Source: an uncultured Bacteroidales bacterium (GTDB lineage Bacteria; Bacteroidota; Bacteroidia; Bacteroidales; Bacteroidaceae). From it: a stretch of DNA of 64,000 nt. The stretch covers positions 1 through 64,000 of the forward strand of contig CADCNQ010000014.1 in assembly GCA_902802815.1 (NCBI GenBank), given 5' to 3'. Positions within the stretch are counted from its first letter, which is position 1; each line of letters opens with the position of its first letter. The notes under the pieces were generated by a model. That model was not told the DNA's origin, made no database searches, and worked only from the letters and a program-made list of their open reading frames with translations. Below are positions 52,008 to 58,743 of this stretch, in pieces. A program made the position numbers and the translations under genes.

Positions 52008-52445
52008 TTATGCAGGGAATTCACCCTTTACCTTGATACCCATGCTGCGAGCTGTACCTGCAACGAGACGCATAGCGCTCTCTACAGTGAAACAGTTCAG
52101 GTCGGGCATCTTATCCTCTGCAATAGTCCTCACCTGATCCCAAGTGACCTCAGCCACCTTTTTACGGTTGGGCTCTGCAGAACCACTCTTGATTTTGCAC
52201 ATCTCCATCAGCTGTACTGCTACGGGAGGAGTCTTAACGATGAAATCGTATGACTTGTCGGCATAGTACGTGATGACAACAGGGAGAGTCTTACCAGCCT
52301 TATCCTGTGTACGTGCATTGAAGGCCTTGCAGAAATCCATGATATTGATTCCCTTAGAACCCAATGCGGGGCCTACTGGAGGAGAAGGATTAGCTGCGCC
52401 GCCCTTTATCTGCAATTTGATAAATCCAGCAACTTCTTTTGCCAT
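52008..52445 (-). CDS. rplK: 50S ribosomal protein L11
   Basis: L11 binds the GTPase-associated 23S rRNA centre and is required for RelA-type stringent response. The 145-residue protein has [11 protein letters not shown], the proline-rich thiostrepton-site helix, and the C-terminal [11 protein letters not shown]. It lies 15 bases after nusG. Confidence 0.98.
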   Translation of the reverse strand: MAKEVAGFIKLQIKGGAANPSPPVGPALGSKGINIMDFCKAFNARTQDKAGKTLPVVITYYADKSYDFIVKTPPVAVQLMEMCKIKSGSAEPNRKKVAEVTWDQVRTIAEDKMPDLNCFTVESAMRLVAGTARSMGIKVKGEFPA

Positions 52446-52460
52446 TTTCTTTTTACAATT

Positions 52461-53015
52461 TTAGAGTTTTTCAACCTGCATAAAACCAAGTTCCAAAGGC
52501 GTTTTGCGCCCGAAAATCTTGACTCTCACCTTCAGCTTGCGCTTCTCATTGTTCACCTCTTCCACTACTGCATCGAAGTCCTTGAACGGTCCGTCGGTCA
52601 CCTTGACGTTCTCGCCCACCTCGTAAGGTATGACGATATCCTCAGGCACCTCCTGAAGTTCGTCCACAGTGCCAAGCATCTGTGAAACTTCTGCATCGGA
52701 AAGAGGCATTGGCATCTGACTTCCTTTGGAAGCTGACAGGAAGCCGAGCACATTGGGCACACTCCTGAGAGTGGCCTGTGTTTCGCCCACAAGTTCTGCT
52801 TCAACGAAGACATAACCGGAAAAACGGTTCTTCTCCTTGACAACGCGCTTGCCGTTACGCACGGCCAGCACCTTTTCTGTGGGGATGAGCACCTGAGACA
52901 CGTGACAAGCAATATCGGGATGCTGAGCTATCAGCGCCTCGATATACTCTTTCACCTTGCTTTCTTTGCCGCTAATGGCACGCATCACGTACCACTTCTT
53001 GTTGCTTTCAGCCAT
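52461..53015 (-). CDS. nusG: Transcription termination/antitermination factor NusG
   Basis: NusG binds RNA polymerase and links transcription to Rho or the ribosome. From 53015 it has 184 residues. The NGN domain ([12 protein letters not shown]) is followed by F-S-G-Y-V-F-V-E-A and a KOW domain ([13 protein letters not shown]). A longer frame to 53168 would run through secE and is rejected. It lies 17 bases after secE. Confidence 0.97.
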   Translation of the reverse strand: MAESNKKWYVMRAISGKESKVKEYIEALIAQHPDIACHVSQVLIPTEKVLAVRNGKRVVKEKNRFSGYVFVEAELVGETQATLRSVPNVLGFLSASKGSQMPMPLSDAEVSQMLGTVDELQEVPEDIVIPYEVGENVKVTDGPFKDFDAVVEEVNNEKRKLKVRVKIFGRKTPLELGFMQVEKL

Positions 53016-53032
53016 CTCGAGTACTCTATTTA

Positions 53033-53230
53033 TTAGCGCAACCAACCATAAATGCCTTCCATTCCTGACTGGAATACGAAGTCCATAGCGAAGATAACCA
53101 GTGCAATGCAGAGGGAAGCTGTTAATACTACTACTGCACTGTTCATCAGCTCCTGACGTGAAGGCCAAGTGGTCTTATACACAAGTTCTTGGTAGGAATC
53201 TTTGCAATACTTGATGATATTCTGTAACAT
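53033..53230 (-). CDS. secE: Preprotein translocase subunit SecE
   Basis: SecE clamps the SecY channel. This short form has 65 residues and one membrane helix ([16 protein letters not shown]) after the amphipathic segment with T-T-W-P-S-R-Q-E-L. The start at 53230 was chosen because the longer frame translates through the tRNA-Trp gene. It follows the tRNA by 23 bases. Confidence 0.95.
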   Translation of the reverse strand: MLQNIIKYCKDSYQELVYKTTWPSRQELMNSAVVVLTASLCIALVIFAMDFVFQSGMEGIYGWLR

Positions 53231-53253
53231 ATTCCTATTTTCGTTTTTCTTAG

Positions 53254-53326
53254 CACGGGAAGAGAGGCTCGAACTCCCGACACCTGGTTTTGGAGACCAG
53301 TGCTCTACCAACTGAGCTATTCCCGT
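53254..53326 (-). tRNA. trnW: tRNA-Trp (anticodon CCA)
   Basis: A 73-base cloverleaf was read on the minus strand. The acceptor ACGGGAA pairs with TTCCCGT, the D arm is TAGCTCAGTTGGTAGAGC, and the anticodon loop is CTCCAAA with anticodon CCA. The discriminator base is G and CCA is not encoded. It sits between tuf and secE. Confidence 0.95.
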
Positions 53327-53331
53327 AATTA

Positions 53332-53364
53332 GTGTGGACGATGAGCCATCGCCCACACTTTTTT
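53332..53364 (+). terminator. Terminator-like hairpin on the strand opposite the operon, between tuf and tRNA-Trp
   Basis: On the plus strand GTGTGGACGATG, a loop and CATCGCCCACAC form 12 pairs followed by six T residues, an intrinsic terminator shape. Plus-strand genes are absent nearby. On the minus strand the same stem forms in the tuf to tRNA-Trp spacer without a T-run and could mark an RNA-processing site. Confidence 0.6.
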
Positions 53365-53398
53365 ATTTTCTTCAGCTTGGGAGCTGAATTGACTTTTA

Positions 53399-54580
53399 TT
53401 AGTCAAAAACCTCAGTGATCTGACCAGAACCTACGGTACGACCACCCTCACGGATAGCGAAGCGCAGACCTACGTTCAGAGCCACAGCGTAGATGAGCTC
53501 TACAGTGATCTCAACATTATCACCGGGCATTACCATCTCGATTCCATCGGGGAGCTTGATCTCACCGGTGCAGTCCATGGTGCGCAGGTAGAACTGAGGA
53601 CGATACTTGTTACCGAACGGAGTGTGACGACCACCCTCTTCCTTCTTCAGCACGTAAACAGAAGCCTTGAAGCCCTTGTGAGGAGTGATAGCACCGGGGT
53701 GTGTGATAACCATACCACGACGAACCTCGTTCTTATCGATACCACGGAGCAGCAGACCTACGTTATCGCCAGCCTCACCCTGATCGAGCAGCTTGCGGAA
53801 CATCTCAACGCCAGTGATGACAGACTTCTTGTCCTCACCGAGACCGAGGATCTGAACTTCGTCACCTACCTTAACGATACCAGTCTCAACACGACCAGTG
53901 GCAACAGTACCACGACCAGTGATAGAGAATACGTCCTCGACGGGCATCAGGAAGGGCTTATCAATGTCGCGAACGGGCTCCTGGATCCAGTTGTCACAAG
54001 CGTCCATCAGCTCCATCACCTTCTCCTCCCACTCGGGTACACCGTTCAGGGCACCGAGAGCAGAACCGCGGATGATAGGAGTATCCTCCTCGAAGTCATA
54101 CTGAGCGAGCAGCTCACCCATTTCCATCTCAACGAGTTCCAGCATCTCCTCGTCGTCCACCATATCACACTTGTTCAGGAAGACAACCAGACGGGGAACG
54201 TTCACCTGACGAGCGAGCAGGATGTGCTCACGAGTCTGAGGCATAGGACCGTCAGTAGCAGCAACTACGATGATAGCACCATCCATCTGAGCAGCACCAG
54301 TTACCATGTTCTTCACATAGTCGGCGTGGCCCGGGCAGTCAACGTGAGCATAGTGACGCTTAGCGGTCTCGTACTCTACGTGAGCGGTGTTGATGGTGAT
54401 ACCGCGCTCCTTCTCCTCGGGAGCGTTGTCGATCTGATCGAAGCTCTTAACCTCAGACAGACCCTTCTTTGCCAACACAGTGGTGATAGCAGCAGTCAAA
54501 GTAGTCTTACCGTGGTCAACGTGTCCAATAGTACCAATGTTTACATGCGGTTTGGTACGTTCGAATTTCTCTTTTGCCAT
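53399..54580 (-). CDS. tuf: Elongation factor Tu
   Basis: EF-Tu brings aminoacyl-tRNA to the ribosome. The protein has 393 residues with the P-loop [22 protein letters not shown] and the C-terminal domain ending G-S-G-Q-I-T-E-V. It is the only tuf copy in the window. It lies downstream of two tRNA genes and upstream of tRNA-Trp and secE, the arrangement seen in many Bacteroidales. Confidence 0.98.
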   Translation of the reverse strand: MAKEKFERTKPHVNIGTIGHVDHGKTTLTAAITTVLAKKGLSEVKSFDQIDNAPEEKERGITINTAHVEYETAKRHYAHVDCPGHADYVKNMVTGAAQMDGAIIVVAATDGPMPQTREHILLARQVNVPRLVVFLNKCDMVDDEEMLELVEMEMGELLAQYDFEEDTPIIRGSALGALNGVPEWEEKVMELMDACDNWIQEPVRDIDKPFLMPVEDVFSITGRGTVATGRVETGIVKVGDEVQILGLGEDKKSVITGVEMFRKLLDQGEAGDNVGLLLRGIDKNEVRRGMVITHPGAITPHKGFKASVYVLKKEEGGRHTPFGNKYRPQFYLRTMDCTGEIKLPDGIEMVMPGDNVEITVELIYAVALNVGLRFAIREGGRTVGSGQITEVFD

Positions 54581-54589
54581 AGCAATTTT

Positions 54590-54607
54590 TAATTAAACGT
54601 TTAATTA
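54590..54607. other. Perfect 18-bp palindrome in the tuf leader
   Basis: TAATTAAACGTTTAATTA reads the same on both strands (nine-base arms, no loop). It lies nine bases before the tuf ATG, in the spacer from tRNA-Thr. It could be a protein-binding site or a processing signal; neither is shown. Confidence 0.6.
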
Positions 54608-54642
54608 TATTAATATAAATAATGTATGTTGCTCCAAAAGTG

Positions 54643-54714
<72 letters not shown>

Positions 54715-54755
54715 AACATCTTTTTCTCTCCTCTCAGGCACCCCTGAGCAACTTG

Positions 54756-54828
54756 AGCGGAAGACGGGGCTCAAACCCGCGACCCCCAGCTTGGAAGGCT
54801 AGTGCTCTATCGACTGAGCTACTTCCGC
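54756..54828 (-). tRNA. trnG: tRNA-Gly (anticodon TCC)
   Basis: A 73-base cloverleaf on the minus strand has acceptor GCGGAAG/CTTCCGC, D arm TAGCTCAGTCGATAGAGC and anticodon loop CTTCCAA with anticodon TCC. CCA is not encoded. It is the first recognised gene of the tRNA-tuf-secE-nusG-rpl-rpoBC run. Confidence 0.95.
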
Positions 54829-54865
54829 ATCATCTGACATACCTCTCTCGGGGCTAAGTCGGGCA

Positions 54866-54873
54866 CAAAGGTA
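54866..54873 (-). promoter_or_regulatory. -7 box before tRNA-Gly
   Basis: TACCTTTG on the minus strand fits TAnnTTTG, 37 bases before the tRNA. No clear TTTG is seen 19 bases further up. It is the likely promoter for the operon that runs through tuf to rpoC. Confidence 0.6.
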
Positions 54874-54973
54874 CAACATTTTACTGAAAGAGAATGCCAA
54901 TTAATATAGTTTTTTTCAAAAAAAACGTTTTTTCTTCCTTTTCGACCCTCATTTTTTACATTTAGGGTGGTTT

Positions 54974-55849
54974 TCAGTCCCTCGGATGCGCTTTTTTGTA
55001 TGCTTTTTTCAAATCCTCAAACACCAGATGGGTATATATCTCTGTTGTCCCCACACTCTCATGTCCAAGCAGTTCCTTGATACTCATCAGGTCGGCATCG
55101 TGGTTGAGCATCGCCGTAGCAAAACTGTGACGCAGCACATGCGGACTCTTTTTCTTCTGGTCGGTCACCAAAGCAAGGTTTCTCGTAGTTGTCTGCCTTA
55201 CGTCTCCGTAGTTGATTCTCTGCGTCTTGCGTCTGTTTAGGAAAAAAGCTCTCTCAGCCCCCGTCTCCCCACGCAGAACGAGATATCTCTGCACAGCCTC
55301 CTTCAGTTCGTTTCCGAAGGGCACGATACGCTGTTTGTTACGCTTACCTGTCACTTTGAGCTGGCACTGGTTCAGGTCCACATCCTCCACATCCAGCGAT
55401 ATGAGTTCGGCGGCACGCAGTCCTGTGGAGTAGAGCATCAGCAGAATGAGCCTGTCCCTCTGTCCGTTGTAGTCGGGGGAGAACTGCACATCCTCAAAGA
55501 GCCTGTTCATCTCCCCTTCCGGAATGAAGCCCGGCAACGTGCGCTCGCGCTTGGGCGGTTTAAGTCTGTAGGCAGGATCCTTTTCCACTATACCCATTTT
55601 CAGCAGATAGCGGTAAAAGGACTTCACACCACTCAGATTTCTCGCCACCGTAGTGGCTTTCAGCCCGTTGTCCATCATCTGCATAATCCAAGCGCGGATA
55701 ACATCCGTACTTATCGTCTCCCAGGTGAGTTCCGAATCCAGGGAAAACCAAAAAGCCTGGAACTTTTCCAGGCAATCTCGGTACGTGGTAAGCGTTCGCT
55801 CCGAAGCGTTGCGCTCGTAGCGAAGATAATCGATGAAGCGGTTTAGCAC
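54974..55849 (-). CDS. xerC: Tyrosine recombinase, XerC/XerD type
   Basis: Xer recombinases resolve chromosome dimers at dif. The 291-residue protein has the SAM-like N-terminal domain and a catalytic domain with the first arginine in S-T-G-L-R-A-A-E-L, H-V-L-R-H-S-F-A-T, the second histidine in L-G-H-E-S-V and the tyrosine in T-E-I-Y-T-H. All catalytic residues are present. It starts with GTG inside the end of rpsU (seven-base overlap), so it is probably coupled to it. XerC versus XerD cannot be settled from this sequence. No dif-like site was identified nearby. Confidence 0.9.
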   Translation of the reverse strand: MLNRFIDYLRYERNASERTLTTYRDCLEKFQAFWFSLDSELTWETISTDVIRAWIMQMMDNGLKATTVARNLSGVKSFYRYLLKMGIVEKDPAYRLKPPKRERTLPGFIPEGEMNRLFEDVQFSPDYNGQRDRLILLMLYSTGLRAAELISLDVEDVDLNQCQLKVTGKRNKQRIVPFGNELKEAVQRYLVLRGETGAERAFFLNRRKTQRINYGDVRQTTTRNLALVTDQKKKSPHVLRHSFATAMLNHDADLMSIKELLGHESVGTTEIYTHLVFEDLKKAYKKAHPRD

Positions 55850-56037
55850 TCCTCGGCGCGCTTGAGCTGCTGTACGTATACGGCACGCTCCATAGCCAGG
55901 CGCTTCAGGACGCTGGGCTTGTCAAATTGCTGACGGCTGCGGAGCTCCTTGACCACACCAGTCTTTTCAAACTTACGCTTGAACTTCTTCAACGCTCTTT
56001 CGATGTTCTCACCGTCTTTTACAGGTACTACAATCAT
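55843..56037 (-). CDS. rpsU: 30S ribosomal protein S21
   Basis: S21 sits beside the anti-Shine-Dalgarno end of 16S rRNA. The 64-residue protein has M-I-V-V-P-V-K-D-G-E-N-I-E-R-A-L-K-K and F-E-K-T-G-V-V-K-E-L-R-S-R. In Bacteroidetes it is thought to help hide the anti-Shine-Dalgarno sequence, consistent with the lack of such motifs in this window. It overlaps xerC and has its own promoter box. Confidence 0.95.
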   Translation of the reverse strand: MIVVPVKDGENIERALKKFKRKFEKTGVVKELRSRQQFDKPSVLKRLAMERAVYVQQLKRAEEC

Positions 56038-56083
56038 CTGTGTTTGTAATTACTTTATATGTACGTTCTTAAATTTGCGACCG

Positions 56084-56091
56084 CAAAGGTA
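56084..56091 (-). promoter_or_regulatory. -7 box of the rpsU-xerC operon
   Basis: TACCTTTG on the minus strand lies 46 bases before the rpsU ATG. The ten bases before it (AAAATGTTG plus the box start) resemble those before the tRNA-Gly box, but no -33 TTTG is found. Confidence 0.6.
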
Positions 56092-56154
56092 CAACATTTT
56101 TTATGAAATAACCCACTTCGGAGCAATTTTTTTCACATTTTTCCATAAAAATTT

Positions 56155-56190
56155 AAAAAAGTAGGCTCTTGCCAAACGCAAAGAGCCCAC
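56155..56190 (-). terminator. Intrinsic terminator after the mdh remnant
   Basis: On the minus strand GTGGGCTCTT and AAGAGCCTAC form ten pairs (one G-U) with a ten-base loop, followed by six T residues. It lies 35 bases after the mdh stop. Confidence 0.85.
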
Positions 56191-56224
56191 TTTATCCCTA
56201 TCTGAGATTTCTGTGAAGACCTTT

Positions 56225-57174
56225 TTAGAGGTTGGGATTCATCTTGCTCCACTCATCTACGGGAGGAATGATGCCCAGACCGATAATCTCGTCTCTCATC
56301 TTCTGCAGGTGCTCGTAGGAAGCCTGCAGGGCAGCCATCTCTTCTGCTGTGCCTTCGGGAGCTGTGAAGCGCACGCCGTCCTTGTCGATAACGGTGGGCA
56401 TTGCCATCATCACGTTCTTGAATCCGAATGCATTCACATAGCAACCTGCGGGCCAAGCGAACGACTCACCGCCCATTGCACCCTCAATCATCTTGACAGC
56501 CTGATATGCGGGGCTCTGGAATGAAGAACGACCGCGCAACTTGATGATGTTGCTGCCGCCCTGAGTTGTCATGTGCTTGATTTCAGCCCAGCGCTCTGCG
56601 GAGAGAGGAAGCTGTGAGAGAGGCTTGCCGTCGATCATTGCCTTGGAAGCGAATACTGCCATCTGCTCGCCGTGACCGCCGTAAGTGTAGGCACCGGTCA
56701 CCTTGTCCTGCTTCACACCGAACTCCTGAGCCAGCTGCTGCTGCAGACGTGTGGAGTCGAGAGCTGCCAGAGATGTCAGCTGGTTGGGCTTCAGACCGCT
56801 GTGGATATTACCACCACGTGCTTCACGTCGGGGCAATACTTCTTGATGAAGTCGCCGAACTCTGCTGCGATCTGGCAGTTGCCCTTCAGCAGATCCTCAC
56901 GTGTCATACCTTCCTTACGGGGTGCGCCACCGCTCGACACGATGTACTTGGCACCGGTGAAAGCCTCTTCGGGATTCGTCGTCCACGTGATGTTGGCACC
57001 GGGGAAGGCGCAGTGCGCCATTTCGTCAGCCACACCGTGCACGCCGGGCTCGAAGATGTCATACAAACAAATGTTAGGAGTGAGACCCAGCATCAAAGCG
57101 CTCTGCACCATGTTGCTGCCAATCATACCACCTGCTCCAACAATGAGGAGCTTCTCGTCTGTCAAAAAAGCCAT
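56225..57174 (-). pseudogene. mdh: Malate dehydrogenase, disrupted by an internal frameshifting deletion
   Basis: Two out-of-frame parts together make one NAD-dependent malate dehydrogenase of the roughly 330-residue Bacteroidetes type. The N-terminal part (57174 to 56791) has the Rossmann start L-I-V-G-A-G-G-M-I-G and S-S-G-G-A-P-R-K-E-G. It reaches V-V-V-I and then reads four wrong codons to a stop. The C-terminal part resumes near 56804 with H-S-G-L-K-P-N-Q and runs to the normal end. It keeps D-S-T-R-L, G-G-H-G-E-Q-M and R-G-R-S-S-F-Q-S. The join lacks the expected F-N-P-A-D-I-T-G-L-V-T-L-I, about 12 codons plus one base. Promoter and terminator are intact. A new mutation or an assembly artefact are both possible; an active enzyme is unlikely. 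Confidence 0.85.
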
Positions 57175-57216
57175 AGTTGTGTAGATTTTTATAGTTTTTT
57201 ATATGTATTCGATACG

Positions 57217-57247
57217 CAAATATACCGTTTTTTCTCTAAAATACAAA
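57217..57247 (-). promoter_or_regulatory. Consensus promoter of mdh
   Basis: On the minus strand TTTG (57244-57247) and TATATTTG (57217-57224) are separated by exactly 19 bases. The ATG follows 42 bases later. The promoter is intact although the gene is broken. Confidence 0.8.
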
Positions 57248-57277
57248 TCAACGATGGCTTTTTTTGATACTTTTTGG

Positions 57278-57285
57278 TACTTTTG
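57278..57285 (+). promoter_or_regulatory. -7 box of the gamma carbonic anhydrase gene
   Basis: TACTTTTG fits TAnnTTTG, eight bases before the chosen ATG. No TTTG is found at the 19-base distance. It is divergent from the mdh promoter 30 bases away. Confidence 0.5.
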
Positions 57286-57293
57286 TAGCATTA

Positions 57294-57869
57294 ATGGCAA
57301 TTATAAAGACTCTCAAAGGTATGCCCGCACCGCATTTCGGGCATCACTGTTATTTCTCCGAAGGTGCTGTCATTGTAGGTGACGTCACTATGGGCGACGA
57401 CTGCACCGTTTGGTTCAATGCTGTCGTGCGCGGGGACGTACATTTCGTAAAGATAGGAGACCGCACCAATATCCAGGACAACTCCTGTATCCACACTCTC
57501 AACGGCAAGGCTCCCTGTATCTTAGGCAACGATGTTACCATCGGCCATAGCGTCACACTTCACGGTTGCGAGGTGAAGGACGGTGCTCTCATCGGTATGG
57601 GTGCAACGGTGCTCGACCATGCTGTTGTGGGTCGCGGCGCCATTGTTGCGGCGGGTGCTCTTGTGCTTTCAGGCACCCAGATTGGCGACGGTGAACTGTG
57701 GGGCGGAGTTCCCGCGAAGTTCATCAAAAAAGTGGATCCTGAGCAAGCTGCTTCATTGAATCAAACCTATGCCCGCCATTACATCGAATATTCCGACTGG
57801 TTCCGCGAAGCCGACAACGACCCATCCAACACTCAGATCATCACCCGCAGTGAAGACTATATTGAGTGA
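57294..57869 (+). CDS. Gamma-class carbonic anhydrase family protein
   Basis: The protein has 191 residues and a left-handed beta-helix of hexapeptide repeats. The order G-D-V-T-M-G, V-V-R-G-D-V, I-G-D-R-T-N-I-Q-D and I-G-H-S-V-T-L-H-G-C is that of the gamma carbonic anhydrase / PaaY / YrdA group. The zinc histidines are visible (C-I-H-T, G-H-S, and H in L-H-G). Carbonic anhydrase activity is not guaranteed in this group. The start at 57294 fits the family; the longer frame begins upstream of the promoter box. Confidence 0.85.
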   Translation: MAIIKTLKGMPAPHFGHHCYFSEGAVIVGDVTMGDDCTVWFNAVVRGDVHFVKIGDRTNIQDNSCIHTLNGKAPCILGNDVTIGHSVTLHGCEVKDGALIGMGATVLDHAVVGRGAIVAAGALVLSGTQIGDGELWGGVPAKFIKKVDPEQAASLNQTYARHYIEYSDWFREADNDPSNTQIITRSEDYIE

Positions 57870-57884
57870 ACGGTGAATGCCTTC

Positions 57885-57994
57885 ATCTATCGGGCATCTA
57901 TCGAGCATCTATCGGGCATCTATCGAGGATCTATCGAGGATCTATCGGAAAACCCCGATAGATATGCCTGCCATCTCTACCCTATCGTGCATCC
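57885..57994 (+). repeat. 11-bp-period tandem array D (ten units)
   Basis: Six near-identical units (ATCTATCGGGC, ATCTATCGAGC, ATCTATCGAGG and variants) are followed in the same 11-base register by AACCCCGATAG and then A-T-rich, weaker units. The seventh unit carries the inverse of the core (CCCGATAGAT). The array starts 15 bases after the carbonic anhydrase stop and lies between convergent genes. Confidence 0.85.
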
Positions 57995-58017
57995 TAATGA
58001 GGTCAACCTTGCCGGTT

Positions 58018-58719
58018 TCAGCAGAACTCAATAATTGCACTCACATCTTCACCTATTGACAGAGAGACGATTGTTACAGCGTCATTCTTATAGATAGTCG
58101 GAACGAGCATATCACCCAACTTTGCCGCAATCCGATATTCCACGCGCAAACCGCTTACGACAAAGTCCTCCGGCAACAGTTCCATAGCCATGCGGACATA
58201 GTTGGCATTGTTAAGATGTCTGTTATAATCAATGTCGGCACGAAGCACTTTGACAGGCTCCAGAACTTCACCCTCCGTCTTGGGCAATATAATACGACGA
58301 TCCTTATAGTTCATCTCCAACTGAGGTTCCAGTTTCATGGATTGTATTGTCGCATCGTCCACGCGCTTCAGTTTGCCAGCCACCTTATCGACAAATGCTC
58401 CCATGCTCCACGTCTTGTAGCACGGATTTCCCTGCGCATCGTAGATGAACGTATTCCGGAATCCGAACATGGGCTTCATACCATAGACGGAGGATGTCAC
58501 CGTCAGTTCTTCCTTATATTCGGGCACACGTATCACTTCCACCTGACGGGTTGCCAACAGTTGCGCCATATTCTGCTCCGCAAAATACTGCTTTACGCCA
58601 GGCTCTGAATCTATCCACATCTCTGAGCAGTCCTGCATCATCTGGAGAGCAGAATAGAGCTTCAGTCGTCCCTCACTGTCGCAGGTGCTTGTTGTCACCT
58701 TATATTTCAAACTATACAT
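58018..58719 (-). CDS. Acyl-ACP thioesterase
   Basis: This 233-residue protein has two hotdog folds. The first has C-D-S-E-G-R-L-K-L-Y-S-A-L-Q. The second has D-I-D-Y-N-R-H-L-N-N-A-N-Y-V-R, the FatA/FatB-type signature with its conserved asparagine and histidine. The enzyme releases fatty acids from acyl carrier protein. It follows priA by 24 bases on the same strand and is probably co-transcribed with it. Confidence 0.88.
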   Translation of the reverse strand: MYSLKYKVTTSTCDSEGRLKLYSALQMMQDCSEMWIDSEPGVKQYFAEQNMAQLLATRQVEVIRVPEYKEELTVTSSVYGMKPMFGFRNTFIYDAQGNPCYKTWSMGAFVDKVAGKLKRVDDATIQSMKLEPQLEMNYKDRRIILPKTEGEVLEPVKVLRADIDYNRHLNNANYVRMAMELLPEDFVVSGLRVEYRIAAKLGDMLVPTIYKNDAVTIVSLSIGEDVSAIIEFC

Positions 58720-58743
58720 TGGCTTTATATTTTAACAATTTTC

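Noticed and set aside
52461-53168. A longer NusG start at 53168
   Set aside because: The extension runs through secE in another frame and has no NusG similarity; the start at 53015 fits the family.
53033-53356. A longer SecE start at 53356
   Set aside because: The added 42 codons are the tRNA-Trp gene read as protein; the family start is at 53230.
54881-54973. Terminator after xerC in the A/T-rich spacer
   Set aside because: Only weak A-T pairing around AAAAAACGTTTTTT and a five-base ACCCT/AGGGT stem were found, too little to support a call.
54974-55849. Integrase of a mobile element
   Set aside because: The gene is coupled to rpsU, sits beside housekeeping genes and tRNAs without flanking repeats or phage genes, and fits chromosomal XerC/D in length and motifs.
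56791-56836. Programmed frameshifting in mdh
   Set aside because: There is no slippery heptamer at the join. A conserved 12-13 residue loop is missing as well, so a frameshift alone would not restore the enzyme.
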